Source: CBDCGJ01 sp965238305
GTDB lineage: Bacteria; Pseudomonadota; Alphaproteobacteria; GCA-2731375
Assembly: GCA_965238305.1 (NCBI GenBank)
Contig: CBDEHK010000001.1
Coordinates: 2,666,001-2,730,000 of the forward strand
Direction: 5' to 3'
DNA: 64,000 bases
The notes beneath the pieces are model-generated. The model did not search any database. It worked only from the letters and a program-made list of their open reading frames with translations, and was not told where the DNA came from. Of this stretch, positions 36,346-44,665 are shown in pieces (position 1 is the stretch's first letter; every line of letters starts with the position of its first letter). The position numbers and the translations under genes are program-made.

Positions 36346-37335
36346 ATGTACTCACGAGTTAAAATCACTTCGACAGCATCATGGTTGGCTGCTGCCGTGG
36401 TGGCGGTAAGCATGGGTACCGCGCAAGCGGAAAAATGGGATATGCCGATGGCCTATTCGGACAGCAATTATCACACCCAGAACGGTAAAGCGTTTGCCGA
36501 AGCCGTCACAATGGCAACCGGCGGCAAGCTGGAAATTGTTGTTCATGGTGGTGGCTCGCTTTTCAAAGGCAACGAAATCAAGCGGGCGATTCAGACCGGA
36601 CAAGCGCCAATCGGCGAGCGTTTGTTGAGCGCGCATCAGAATGAAAACATTATTTTTGGCGTCGACAGCATTCCGTTTCTGGCGACCTCATTCGAGGGTT
36701 CCGATAAATTGTGGAAAGCCTCCCGCCCGCAAATCGAAGCGATTTTGGCAAAACAAAACCTGGTGCTGCTCTATGCAGTGCCGTGGCCGCCACAAGGTCT
36801 TTACTTCAAAAAGGAAGTAAACTCGACGGCCGATATGAAAGGTCTGAAATTTCGCGCCTATAATTCTGCAACGGCGAAGCTGGCTGAGTTGGCCGGCATG
36901 CTGCCGGTTCAAGTCGAAGCAGCCGAATTGACGCAAGCGTTGGCAACCGGCGTTGCCGAAGGTTTTGTCTCCTCCGGCTCCACCGGTTATGACCGGAAAG
37001 TCTGGGAACATTTGACCCATTTTTACGAGGTGAACGCTTGGTTGCCGCGCAACTATGTGTTTGCCAACAAAGATGCCTGGGATGGTTTGGACGATAGCAC
37101 TCGCAATATCGTCAAAGCGTTGGCAGGCTTGGCAGAGCGTGCGGGGACGGCCAAAGCGCAACAATTAGCTGATTGGTATGTTGCTCAATTGGCCGCCAAC
37201 GGTATGAAAGTTCAGGAAGCGCAGGGGCAATTGCGCGAGGATCTAAAGAAGATTGGTGAAACGATGACCAATGAATGGCTTGAAAAAGCCGGCGCCGATG
37301 GCAAAAAGATCGTCGACGCATTTAAAGCGATGTAA
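36346..37335 (+). CDS. dctP: TRAP transporter solute-binding protein
   Basis: Periplasmic binding protein of a tripartite ATP-independent transporter (DctP family, PF03480), 329 residues. ATG 36346 is used because gggaga lies 8 nt before it; the upstream ATG at 36331 is part of that site. Signal peptide: TASWLAAAVVAVSMGTAQAEK. Typical segments are GGKLEIVVHGGGSLFKGNEIKRAIQTGQAPIG, KFRAYNSATAKLAELAGMLPVQVEAAELTQAL and an Arg (KGLKFRAYN) that should clamp the carboxylate of the ligand. A stem-loop separates it from dctQ. Ligand is probably an organic acid. Confidence 0.93.
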   Translation: MYSRVKITSTASWLAAAVVAVSMGTAQAEKWDMPMAYSDSNYHTQNGKAFAEAVTMATGGKLEIVVHGGGSLFKGNEIKRAIQTGQAPIGERLLSAHQNENIIFGVDSIPFLATSFEGSDKLWKASRPQIEAILAKQNLVLLYAVPWPPQGLYFKKEVNSTADMKGLKFRAYNSATAKLAELAGMLPVQVEAAELTQALATGVAEGFVSSGSTGYDRKVWEHLTHFYEVNAWLPRNYVFANKDAWDGLDDSTRNIVKALAGLAERAGTAKAQQLADWYVAQLAANGMKVQEAQGQLREDLKKIGETMTNEWLEKAGADGKKIVDAFKAM

Positions 37336-37345
37336 TCATTATTCG

Positions 37346-37373
37346 CCGGGCTGGCGAGTTTCCGCCGGCCCGG
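37346..37373 (+). promoter_or_regulatory. dctP-dctQ intercistronic hairpin
   Basis: An 11-bp GC-rich stem (37346-37356 with 37363-37373, one G-U pair) and a 6-nt loop. No T-run follows, so it is not a classical terminator. Hairpins at this position may stabilise the upstream message and let the binding protein be made in excess over the permease. Confidence 0.6.
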
Positions 37374-37397
37374 TAGAAATGTTACGTGTAGGCGCTT

Positions 37398-37931
37398 ATG
37401 CTGCAATTTTTCACGATTATTCGTAAACCGCTTGATCTGCTGTACCGTTTAAGCGGCGCGATCGCAGCTGTGTTCATGATCTTGATCCTTACAATCATAG
37501 TCTTACAAATGATCGCGCGCTGGACTGGTCAAGTATTCCCCGGCGCGACAAACTATGCCGGATATAGCATGGCCGGATCGGCGTTTTTTGCTATGGCCTA
37601 TGCGCTAAACAAAGGTGCGCATATTCGGGTCACTTTGTTTTTGTCGAAACTCGGCAAACACCGCCGGTGGGGGGAGCTTTGGTGCTTCGGTATTGCTTCC
37701 GCCCTTAGCGTCTATTTTGCTTATTTTGCAATTAAAGCAACGTATTGGTCATGGAAGCTAAACGATATTTCACAAGGCCAAGATGCCTGGTCGATTTGGG
37801 TGCCGCAATTGTCCATGGCTTTTGGCACCACCGTTCTTGCGATCGCGCTTTGTGATCATCTTCTTCGTATAATTTTTGTCGGTCTGACCGAGTTCGAGCA
37901 GGAAACGGTGAGTGGCACGGATGTGGAATAG
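37398..37931 (+). CDS. dctQ: TRAP transporter small permease
   Basis: Four-helix integral membrane subunit of 177 residues that couples the binding protein to DctM. Hydrophobic segments fall at about 20-42, 52-70 (with FPGATNYAGYSMAGSAFFAMAYALNKGAHIRV, a family pattern), 90-112 and 132-155. It is 62 nt after dctP and 8 nt before dctM, the standard order. Confidence 0.9.
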   Translation: MLQFFTIIRKPLDLLYRLSGAIAAVFMILILTIIVLQMIARWTGQVFPGATNYAGYSMAGSAFFAMAYALNKGAHIRVTLFLSKLGKHRRWGELWCFGIASALSVYFAYFAIKATYWSWKLNDISQGQDAWSIWVPQLSMAFGTTVLAIALCDHLLRIIFVGLTEFEQETVSGTDVE

Positions 37932-37939
37932 GATCTGAG

Positions 37940-39253
37940 ATGGACCAGTTTGCCTTGACCGGAATTTTTCTGTTTGTCCTTTTTCTGCTGTTGGGGACCG
38001 GCGTTTGGGTCGGCTTGGCACTGCTGGGCGTTGCCTTTGTCGGCATGGAACTTTTTACTTCCCGGCCCACTGGTGACGCCATGATCACAACGATCTGGAC
38101 CACTTCATCAAGTTGGACCCTAACCGCATTGCCGCTTTTTATCTGGATGGGGGAAGTTCTTTATCGAACCCGATTGTCGGAAGACATGTTCAAAGGCTTG
38201 GCGCCCTGGATGGCGGGATTGCCCGGTCGTTTGCTACATACTAATATTGTCGGTTGCACCATATTTGCTGCTGTTTCCGGGTCGTCCGCCGCGACCTTGA
38301 CGACGGTTGGAAAAATGTCCATTCCGGAATTACGCAAGCGTGGCTACCCGGAACATATGATTATCGGAACGCTGGCGGGTGCGGCGACGCTTGGCTTGAT
38401 GATCCCGCCGTCGCTAACTTTGATCGTCTATGGCGTCACTATTAACGAGTCCATTTCAAAATTATTTTTAGCCGGGATATTGCCGGGAATTGTGCTGGCC
38501 GGGCTATTTATGGGTTACGTCGCCTTTTGGTCAATTTTCCGCAAAGACCAGGTGCCGCCACCGGAACCAAAAATGACCTTCGTTGAGAAGTTCAAAAACT
38601 CGATCTTTTTGATCCCGGTGATCCTGCTTGTCTTACTGGTGATTGGTTCAATGTATTTGGGTGTTGCGACGGCGACGGAAGCTGCCGCTTTTGGGGTTGT
38701 CGGTGCCCTCCTGCTGGCTGGATTTCAACGCTCTCTGTCATGGGAAACGTTTAGAGAAAGCCTTATGGGGGCAACCCGGACGTCTTGCATGATCGCCTTG
38801 ATCTTGGCCGGTGCGGCATTCCTCTCACTTTCCATGGGCTTTACCGGCTTGCCACGGGCCTTGGCGGAGTGGATTGCCTCATTGGAACTTTCGACATTTA
38901 CCTTATTGCTGGCACTGATGGTATTTTACATCATTATCGGCTGTTTCCTGGATGGGATTTCGTCGGTGGTGTTGACTATGGCGGTGGTCGAGCCGATGAT
39001 CCGGCAAGCCGGCATCGATGTCATCTGGTTTGGCATCTTCATTGTCGTGGTTGTCGAAATGGCGCAAATCACGCCGCCGATCGGCTTTAATCTATTTGTC
39101 ATGCAGGGGCTGACAAAGCACGAAATCAACTATGTCGCCAAAACTGCCTTGCCGATGTTCGCGCTGATGGTGGTCATGGTGTTTATATTGATTTTGGTGC
39201 CAGAATTGGCCACCTTCCTGCCGGATACCATGCGTCAGGTCCCTGGCGGTTAA
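37940..39253 (+). CDS. dctM: TRAP transporter large permease
   Basis: Main transport subunit, 437 residues with about twelve membrane segments and two re-entrant motifs. Visible marks: LPLFIWMGEVLYRTRLSEDMFKGLAPWMAGLPG, FAAVSGSSAATLTTVGKMSIPELRKRGYPE, AGAATLGLMIPPSLTLIVYG and ITPPIGFNLFVMQG. It carries the solute driven by a Na+ gradient (family knowledge). The TAA stop interlocks with the TAA of the convergent DUF815 gene (TTAA at 39250-39253). Confidence 0.94.
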   Translation: MDQFALTGIFLFVLFLLLGTGVWVGLALLGVAFVGMELFTSRPTGDAMITTIWTTSSSWTLTALPLFIWMGEVLYRTRLSEDMFKGLAPWMAGLPGRLLHTNIVGCTIFAAVSGSSAATLTTVGKMSIPELRKRGYPEHMIIGTLAGAATLGLMIPPSLTLIVYGVTINESISKLFLAGILPGIVLAGLFMGYVAFWSIFRKDQVPPPEPKMTFVEKFKNSIFLIPVILLVLLVIGSMYLGVATATEAAAFGVVGALLLAGFQRSLSWETFRESLMGATRTSCMIALILAGAAFLSLSMGFTGLPRALAEWIASLELSTFTLLLALMVFYIIIGCFLDGISSVVLTMAVVEPMIRQAGIDVIWFGIFIVVVVEMAQITPPIGFNLFVMQGLTKHEINYVAKTALPMFALMVVMVFILILVPELATFLPDTMRQVPGG

Positions 39254-40113
39254 CGCAAGTGAACATTCCGACGGCCAGCGAGATCCTGGATGAATTGCCA
39301 GGCGACCCGGCCGTTACGGGCACCACGGGTGACGGACCATTCGATCGCTTCGGCGCGTAAATCTTCAGCGCTGATTTTGATGCCATAATGTTCACAATAG
39401 CCGGCCAACATGTCCAGAAACTCGTCCTGGCTACAATTGTGGAAACCTAGCCAAAGACCGAAGCGGTCAGAGAGGGAGACTTTTTCCTCGACCGCTTCCG
39501 AGGGATTAATCGCAGTCGAGCGTTCATTTTCCATCATATCCCTTGGCATCAAGTGGCGGCGGTTCGATGTGGCGTAGAAGATGACATTTTCAGGCCGGCC
39601 TTCGATGCCGCCTTCCAATACCGCTTTTAGCGATTTGTAACTGGTATCGTCGTGATCGAAAGACAGATCGTCGCAGAACAAAAGAAACCGCTGCGGTTTA
39701 TCGCGCAGAAACGACAATAGACGCGGCAAAGTCGGTATATCTTCGCGGTGTATTTCGATCAGTTTTAGATTGCCAGCCACACTCTCGGCGACATCAGCGT
39801 GCAGGGCTTTGATCAAACTTGACTTGCCCATCCCGCGCGCGCCCCACAATAGGGCGTTATTGGCCGGTAGGCCGTTGGCAAAACGCTTGGTATTCTCAGT
39901 TAGGATTGAGATATTTCGCTCGATCCCTTTTAATAGATTCAGGGGAATGCGGCTAACATTGTGGATGGGATTGAGATATTCCCCTTCCGCCTGCCAGACA
40001 AAGGCGTCGGCACCGGTTATATCGGCATCGGCTGCCCTGGGCGGGGCAATCCGCTCCAACGCATCGGCAATGCGGGTCATCAGGTCAATCGTCTCTTTTT
40101 TAGGTTCAGCCAT
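39250..40113 (-). CDS. DUF815-family AAA-type ATPase
   Basis: A 287-residue P-loop ATPase (PF05673). Walker A is GARGMGKSSLIKAL, Walker B RFLLFCDDLSFD, and the sensor/Arg-finger region is FYATSNRRHLMPRDMMENE followed by LSDRFGLWLGFHNCSQDEFL. The cellular role of DUF815 proteins is unknown. It is divergent from yajC, a pairing I recall as common in Alphaproteobacteria, separated here by 184 bp that should hold both promoters. Confidence 0.9.
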   Translation of the reverse strand: MAEPKKETIDLMTRIADALERIAPPRAADADITGADAFVWQAEGEYLNPIHNVSRIPLNLLKGIERNISILTENTKRFANGLPANNALLWGARGMGKSSLIKALHADVAESVAGNLKLIEIHREDIPTLPRLLSFLRDKPQRFLLFCDDLSFDHDDTSYKSLKAVLEGGIEGRPENVIFYATSNRRHLMPRDMMENERSTAINPSEAVEEKVSLSDRFGLWLGFHNCSQDEFLDMLAGYCEHYGIKISAEDLRAEAIEWSVTRGARNGRVAWQFIQDLAGRRNVHLR

Positions 40114-40297
40114 CGAAGTTCTCTCAAAATAGGGCGGCGCAAGGTACCATAGGTAGTGATTGCGTCAACTATCGCTTGTTTCTAACCAAAATGGGGCCAA
40201 ATCTACCGAATTGCGAGTTGCAATCGTGGCCGGTCTGGCTATAGTCCGGCGCAGCTGGCGTATTACGCGCTAATTAGTTTTAAACGGAGAATGATGA

Positions 40298-40756
40298 ATG
40301 CTGGTTTCGACCGCACATGCCCAAGCCGCCGGTGGTGGCGGCGATATGATGTTGCAGCTAATGCCGCTGTTGTTAATTTTTGTAGTGTTCTATTTCCTGC
40401 TGATCCGCCCGCAGCAAAAGAAGGCGAAGATGCACCGGGAAATGGTCGCCGGCGTCCAGCGTGGCGACAGTGTCCTGACCGCTGGTGGCCTGATGGGCAA
40501 AGTAACCAAGGTTATTGACGACGGCACTGTACAAGTGGAAATCGCCGAAGGTGTCCGGGTCAAAGTTGCGACCGGTACTTTAAGTGACGTCACTTCACGC
40601 GGTGATGCCAGGCGCGTTGAAAAAGAGAAAAAAGCCGCTGCCAAAGATGCTAGCGACGATAACGATAGTGACGCGGACGAGGCTGGCGACGATGGCGACA
40701 AAGCCAGCGCAGAACCAGTCAAAAAGCCTATGTTCAGCTTCGGTTCCAAAAAGTAA
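40298..40756 (+). CDS. yajC: Preprotein translocase subunit YajC
   Basis: Small inner-membrane protein associated with SecDF. One membrane helix (MLQLMPLLLIFVVFYFLLIRP, about residues 15-35) is followed by the conserved QQKKAKMHREMVAGVQRGDSVLTAGGLMGKVTKVIDDGTVQVEIAEGVRVKV core. At 152 residues it is longer than the usual 100-110 because of an acidic, low-complexity tail after residue 105 (DASDDNDSDADEAGDDGD) ending in KKPMFSFGSKK. The start at 40298 is set by cggaga and by the fit of the N-terminus; two further ATGs just upstream are out of frame or in the spacer. Confidence 0.93.
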   Translation: MLVSTAHAQAAGGGGDMMLQLMPLLLIFVVFYFLLIRPQQKKAKMHREMVAGVQRGDSVLTAGGLMGKVTKVIDDGTVQVEIAEGVRVKVATGTLSDVTSRGDARRVEKEKKAAAKDASDDNDSDADEAGDDGDKASAEPVKKPMFSFGSKK

Positions 40757-40791
40757 CCTTCTTGTCCAAGTTAAGTTAACGGCTTCGCTCT

Positions 40792-42405
40792 ATGCTTTAT
40801 TTCGCCCGATGGAAAATCATTCTGGTCGTTGTGGTCTGCGTCTTCGGTATCGCCTTCACGACACCGAATTTCCTTTCCAAATCCACCTTACAGGACGCAC
40901 CCGACTGGACTCCAAGTCAGCAGGTTCGTCTGGGCCTAGATCTCCAGGGTGGGGCGCATTGGCTATTTGAAGTTGATACGAATTCGGTTGTTGAACGGCG
41001 TTTGGAGAATCTAGTCGAGTCAGTTCGTGGAGCCTTGCGCAAGGAAAAAATAGGCTATCGCGGTCTCAGCGCAACAAATGGTGCTGTCAGAGTGACAATT
41101 CGAAATGCGGAAGAGGTGGATGCCGCACTTCAGAAAGTTAGGGGACTGTCGGAATTTTTGACCGGCAATCTGTTATCTGGACAAGGTGGCGGACGAGAAC
41201 TCGATGTGACGGTCGAATCTGATAATCAGATTGTCGCCACGCTAACAGAACTGGCGATTGAAGATCGAATTCGTTCAGCAGTAGAGCAAGTGGTTGAAAT
41301 ATACCGCATTCGTATAGAAGAATTTGGTGTCAGGGAACCAACAATTCAGCGTCAAAGTAGCAATCGTATTCTTATCCAGCTACCTGGTATTAGTGATGAT
41401 GAGGCAGAACGTTTAAAAGAATTGCTTAAACAGACGGCGCAAATGAATTTCCATCTGGTCAATCAAAATGTCAGTCCGAGCGATCCGATCCCTGCAAGTT
41501 CGAAGTTGCTACCTTCCTACGACGATGGTGCAAACGGAAATCCTCGATATCAAACCGTTGTCTACAAGCGTGTCATGGTCAGTGGTGAAAATCTGGTTGA
41601 TGCGCAACCGACCTATGATCAGGGGCAGCCGGTTGTTAGTTTTCGCTTCGATGCGCAAGGCGGTAAAAAGTTTGGCGAGGTGACAAGAGAAAATGTTGGC
41701 CGGCCGTTTGCGATCGTCCTGGACGGCAAAGTCATTAGCGCTCCGACAATCCGCAGCGCCATTCTAGGTGGTAGTGGGATTATCACCGGTGGCTTTACGC
41801 CGCAATCGGCCGCCGATTTGGCGTTGCTGCTGCGGGCAGGGTCCCTGCCAGCAGATACTGAAATAATCGAAGAGCGGTCGGTTGGTCCCGGCCTTGGTGC
41901 CGATTCTATTGAAGCCGGTAAAATCGCGAGTATCATTGCCTTTGTCGCCGTGATGATTTTCATGGTCATCACCTATGGCAGTTTCGGCCTGGCGGCGGAT
42001 ATCGCCTTGATCGTGAACATGTTCCTGATTGTCGGCGCGCTGTCGGCTTTGCAGGCGACGCTGACCTTGCCTGGGATCGCCGGGATTGTGCTGACTATGG
42101 GCATGGCGGTCGACGCCAACGTGTTAGTGTTTGAGCGGATCAAGGAAGAAGTACGCAGCGGTAAGACGCCATTTGCCGCCATGGAAGCCGGTTATAAACG
42201 CGCTTTTGGAACTATTTTAGATGCCAATATCACCACCTTTATCGCCGCAGTGATCATGTTTTCGATTGGCTCCGGCCCGATTAAAGGATTTGCAGTGACC
42301 TTGGCGATTGGAATTTTGACTTCGGTCTTTACCGCCGTGACGGTAACGCGGTTGATGTTGGTGCTTTGGGTGCGGCGGACGCGACCTAAAGCATTGCCGA
42401 TATAG
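40792..42405 (+). CDS. secD: Protein translocase subunit SecD
   Basis: RND-type membrane protein that with SecF uses the proton gradient to complete export from SecYEG. 537 residues: N-terminal helix (FARWKIILVVVVCVFGIAF), VRLGLDLQGGAHWLFEVDT, a periplasmic P1 domain, then five C-terminal helices including VLTMGMAVDANVLVFERIKEEVRSGK, the D-A-N motif in the proton path. It is 35 nt after yajC and 13 nt before secF. The P1 region (bases about 41000-41640) shows somewhat different codon use from the flanking parts, which is common for fast-evolving periplasmic domains. Confidence 0.97.
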   Translation: MLYFARWKIILVVVVCVFGIAFTTPNFLSKSTLQDAPDWTPSQQVRLGLDLQGGAHWLFEVDTNSVVERRLENLVESVRGALRKEKIGYRGLSATNGAVRVTIRNAEEVDAALQKVRGLSEFLTGNLLSGQGGGRELDVTVESDNQIVATLTELAIEDRIRSAVEQVVEIYRIRIEEFGVREPTIQRQSSNRILIQLPGISDDEAERLKELLKQTAQMNFHLVNQNVSPSDPIPASSKLLPSYDDGANGNPRYQTVVYKRVMVSGENLVDAQPTYDQGQPVVSFRFDAQGGKKFGEVTRENVGRPFAIVLDGKVISAPTIRSAILGGSGIITGGFTPQSAADLALLLRAGSLPADTEIIEERSVGPGLGADSIEAGKIASIIAFVAVMIFMVITYGSFGLAADIALIVNMFLIVGALSALQATLTLPGIAGIVLTMGMAVDANVLVFERIKEEVRSGKTPFAAMEAGYKRAFGTILDANITTFIAAVIMFSIGSGPIKGFAVTLAIGILTSVFTAVTVTRLMLVLWVRRTRPKALPI

Positions 42406-42418
42406 GGAGGGGCTGATT

Positions 42419-43381
42419 ATGGCTTTCAAATTGCAGCTGGTCCCGACTGATACCAAAATCCCCTTCCTGTCCTGGCGCAAGCCGACGATGTTGATGTCAG
42501 CGGTGCTGGTGGTGATTGCCTTGTTCATGGCCTATACCCCAGGACTAAATTTTGGCATCGACTTCAAGGGCGGAACTTTGATCGAAGTACGCTTGCCAGA
42601 ACCGGCTGATCTGGGGGTGATGCGCAACGCCTTGAACGGTCAGGGTTTAGGACAGGTGACGCTGCAGGAGTTCGGCCAACCGACTGATGTTTTGATCAGC
42701 GTGCAGCGCCAATCGGATGGCGAAGGGGAAGCACAAAATGCCGTCGACGTGGTCCGCGAAGTACTAAAAAATGCCATTGGCGGCGAAATCAAATATCGCC
42801 GGATCGAAACCGTCGGACCAGCGGTGAGTGGGGAACTGATCGAAGCCGGCGCTCTAGCCATCTCGCTCGCGGTAGTGATGATGTTGGTCTATATCTGGTT
42901 CCGTTTCGAATGGCATTTTGGCGTCGGCGCGGTTGTTGCTCTCATTCATGATGTTGGTCTAAGTATTGGCTTGTTTGCGGTGACGCAGATGGAATTCAAT
43001 CTGTCAACGATTGCAGCATTGCTGACCATCGTTGGTTATTCCATTAACGATACCGTCGTTGTCTATGATCGGGTACGAGAGAACTTACGCAAATACAAAA
43101 CCCGGCCTTTAGAAGAGGTGTTGAATTTGGCGATCAACGATACCTTGTCGCGAACAACGATGACTTCCGTCACCACCTTATTGGCCTTAGTCGTATTGTT
43201 TGCCTTCGGCGGCGAAGTCATCAAAGGGTTTGTTGCGGCAATGATCTGGGGTGTGCTGGTTGGAACATATTCTTCCATCTTTATCGCTTCTCCCTTGCTG
43301 ATCGTCTTGCGCCTGGATAAACAGCGCAACAAGGGCGGCCAAGACGAAGCAGATGCCGAGGCAGAGAAAACTGCCACATAG
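42419..43381 (+). CDS. secF: Protein translocase subunit SecF
   Basis: Partner of SecD, 320 residues, six membrane segments. Signature segments: LNFGIDFKGGTLIEVRLPE near residue 40, IETVGPAVSGELIEAGALAI, and TIVGYSINDTVVVYDRVRENLRKYKTRPLEEVLNLAINDTLSRT. The C-terminus is a short charged tail. It follows secD by 13 nt with agggagggg as ribosome site. Confidence 0.97.
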   Translation: MAFKLQLVPTDTKIPFLSWRKPTMLMSAVLVVIALFMAYTPGLNFGIDFKGGTLIEVRLPEPADLGVMRNALNGQGLGQVTLQEFGQPTDVLISVQRQSDGEGEAQNAVDVVREVLKNAIGGEIKYRRIETVGPAVSGELIEAGALAISLAVVMMLVYIWFRFEWHFGVGAVVALIHDVGLSIGLFAVTQMEFNLSTIAALLTIVGYSINDTVVVYDRVRENLRKYKTRPLEEVLNLAINDTLSRTTMTSVTTLLALVVLFAFGGEVIKGFVAAMIWGVLVGTYSSIFIASPLLIVLRLDKQRNKGGQDEADAEAEKTAT

Positions 43382-43405
43382 GTCAAGAGGGGAAGAACGA
43401 GCCGC

Positions 43406-43783
43406 ATGGACATCACCCCACTACTTAAGGCTAACCGCCAAGTTATCCATTCCTACGGCAATGGCGGCTTTCAGTGTCGCGATGTGCGTTATGATGGCAG
43501 TGTTATTGTCTTGCCCGAAGCGGTTCATACTTGGCCGGCAAAGTCGCTGGTGGAGTTAACTTTGTCACATCTTGAACCCCTACGCGCGCAAAATGAGGCC
43601 ATAGAACTTTTGCTTATCGGTTGCGGCGAGAAAATGGCGCCGATCGATCGAGAACTGCGTCAGGCGGTGCGGGAATGGGGTATTGTCATCGAACCAATGG
43701 ACACCGGTGCAGCTTGCCGTACTTACAACGTTCTGCTAATGGAAGAGCGGAGAGTAGCTGCAGCCTTGATCGCCGTAGACTAG
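43406..43783 (+). CDS. Mth938-like/DUF498 protein, NDUFAF3 homologue
   Basis: A 125-residue single-domain protein of the Mth938 fold (PF04430): ANRQVIHSYGNGGFQCRDVRYDGSVIVLPEAV, then ELLLIGCGEKMAPIDRELRQAVREWGIVIEPMDTGAACRTYNVLLMEERRVAAALIAV. The human relative NDUFAF3 is needed for assembly of respiratory complex I. Placed 24 nt after secF and 28 nt before an NDUFAF6-like gene, it probably belongs to the same transcript. The bacterial role, presumably insertion or assembly of NADH dehydrogenase membrane parts, is inferred. Confidence 0.88.
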   Translation: MDITPLLKANRQVIHSYGNGGFQCRDVRYDGSVIVLPEAVHTWPAKSLVELTLSHLEPLRAQNEAIELLLIGCGEKMAPIDRELRQAVREWGIVIEPMDTGAACRTYNVLLMEERRVAAALIAVD

Positions 43784-43811
43784 TCGATTAGCGGTTCTGG
43801 CGGGAGTTTCA

Positions 43812-44660
43812 ATGGGCAAGAGTGCGGCGCAATATTGTTTCGATGAATTGCGGAAACATGATCGGGACCGTTATTTAACGACCCTTTTTGCGCCGGAAGC
43901 GCGTCGCGCCGAATTGGCGGCGCTTTACACCTTTAACCTTGAGATCAGTCGAATACCGTATACGGTTAGCGAACCAATGTTGGCGGAAATTCGTTTGCAA
44001 TGGTGGCGCGATGCAATTGCGTCTTTGTTTGCCGGCAATGCTGCTGATCACCCGGTCATTGAAATGCTGGATGAAGCAATGGCTCGGGCGACCCTGTCGC
44101 GGGTGTTTTTTGAAAACCTGATTGATAGTCGGGTTCGCGATGTGAAAAAGCCCGGCTTCGGGACCTTGGATCAGTTACTGCGTTATGCCGATGGCAGTTC
44201 CGCTAGTTTGGTCCTGTTGGCAATGGAAATACTAAATGTTGGTGACGACGAACCAATCCGCCGAGCGGCGGTAAACGTTGGTATCGGTTGGGCTCTCATT
44301 TCGCTGGTGCGTGCGCAACCAAAACTGGCGCAATCGAGATATTTGGTGGCGCCGGACGAACTACTGACGAAACACGGCGTAGATGGTGAAGATATCTTGG
44401 CCGGGCGATCGAATGATCGGATCGCTGCGTTGTATTTTGAACTGCTTGAGCTTGGGCGCAAACATCTGGCGATCGCCCGGTCGATGCGGCCGGAAGTTCC
44501 GAAGGCCGCTCGTTCCCCTCTATTGATGGCGCAATTGGCAGACCGCTACGCAGATTTGATCGGCCGGGCCCAGGGAAATCCGTTTGCGGCGAAAATAGAG
44601 ATCAATCCGTTGCTACGCGTCACGAGTTTGTGGAAAAGTAACTTGTCGGGGCGATACTAG
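43812..44660 (+). CDS. Squalene/phytoene synthase-like protein, NDUFAF6 homologue
   Basis: A 282-residue all-helical protein of the squalene/phytoene synthase fold. It opens AAQYCFDELRKHDRDRYLTTLFAPEARRAELAALYTFNLEISRI and continues RLQWWRDAI, both family landmarks. The two Asp-rich motifs that bind Mg-diphosphate are gone: the first region reads YTFNLEISRI and the second GWALISLVRAQPKLAQSRYLV without the DxxxD. It is therefore unlikely to make isoprenoids. The same losses mark NDUFAF6, a mitochondrial complex I assembly factor. Following an NDUFAF3-like gene supports a shared assembly role. Confidence 0.88.
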   Translation: MGKSAAQYCFDELRKHDRDRYLTTLFAPEARRAELAALYTFNLEISRIPYTVSEPMLAEIRLQWWRDAIASLFAGNAADHPVIEMLDEAMARATLSRVFFENLIDSRVRDVKKPGFGTLDQLLRYADGSSASLVLLAMEILNVGDDEPIRRAAVNVGIGWALISLVRAQPKLAQSRYLVAPDELLTKHGVDGEDILAGRSNDRIAALYFELLELGRKHLAIARSMRPEVPKAARSPLLMAQLADRYADLIGRAQGNPFAAKIEINPLLRVTSLWKSNLSGRY

Positions 44661-44665
44661 ACCGG

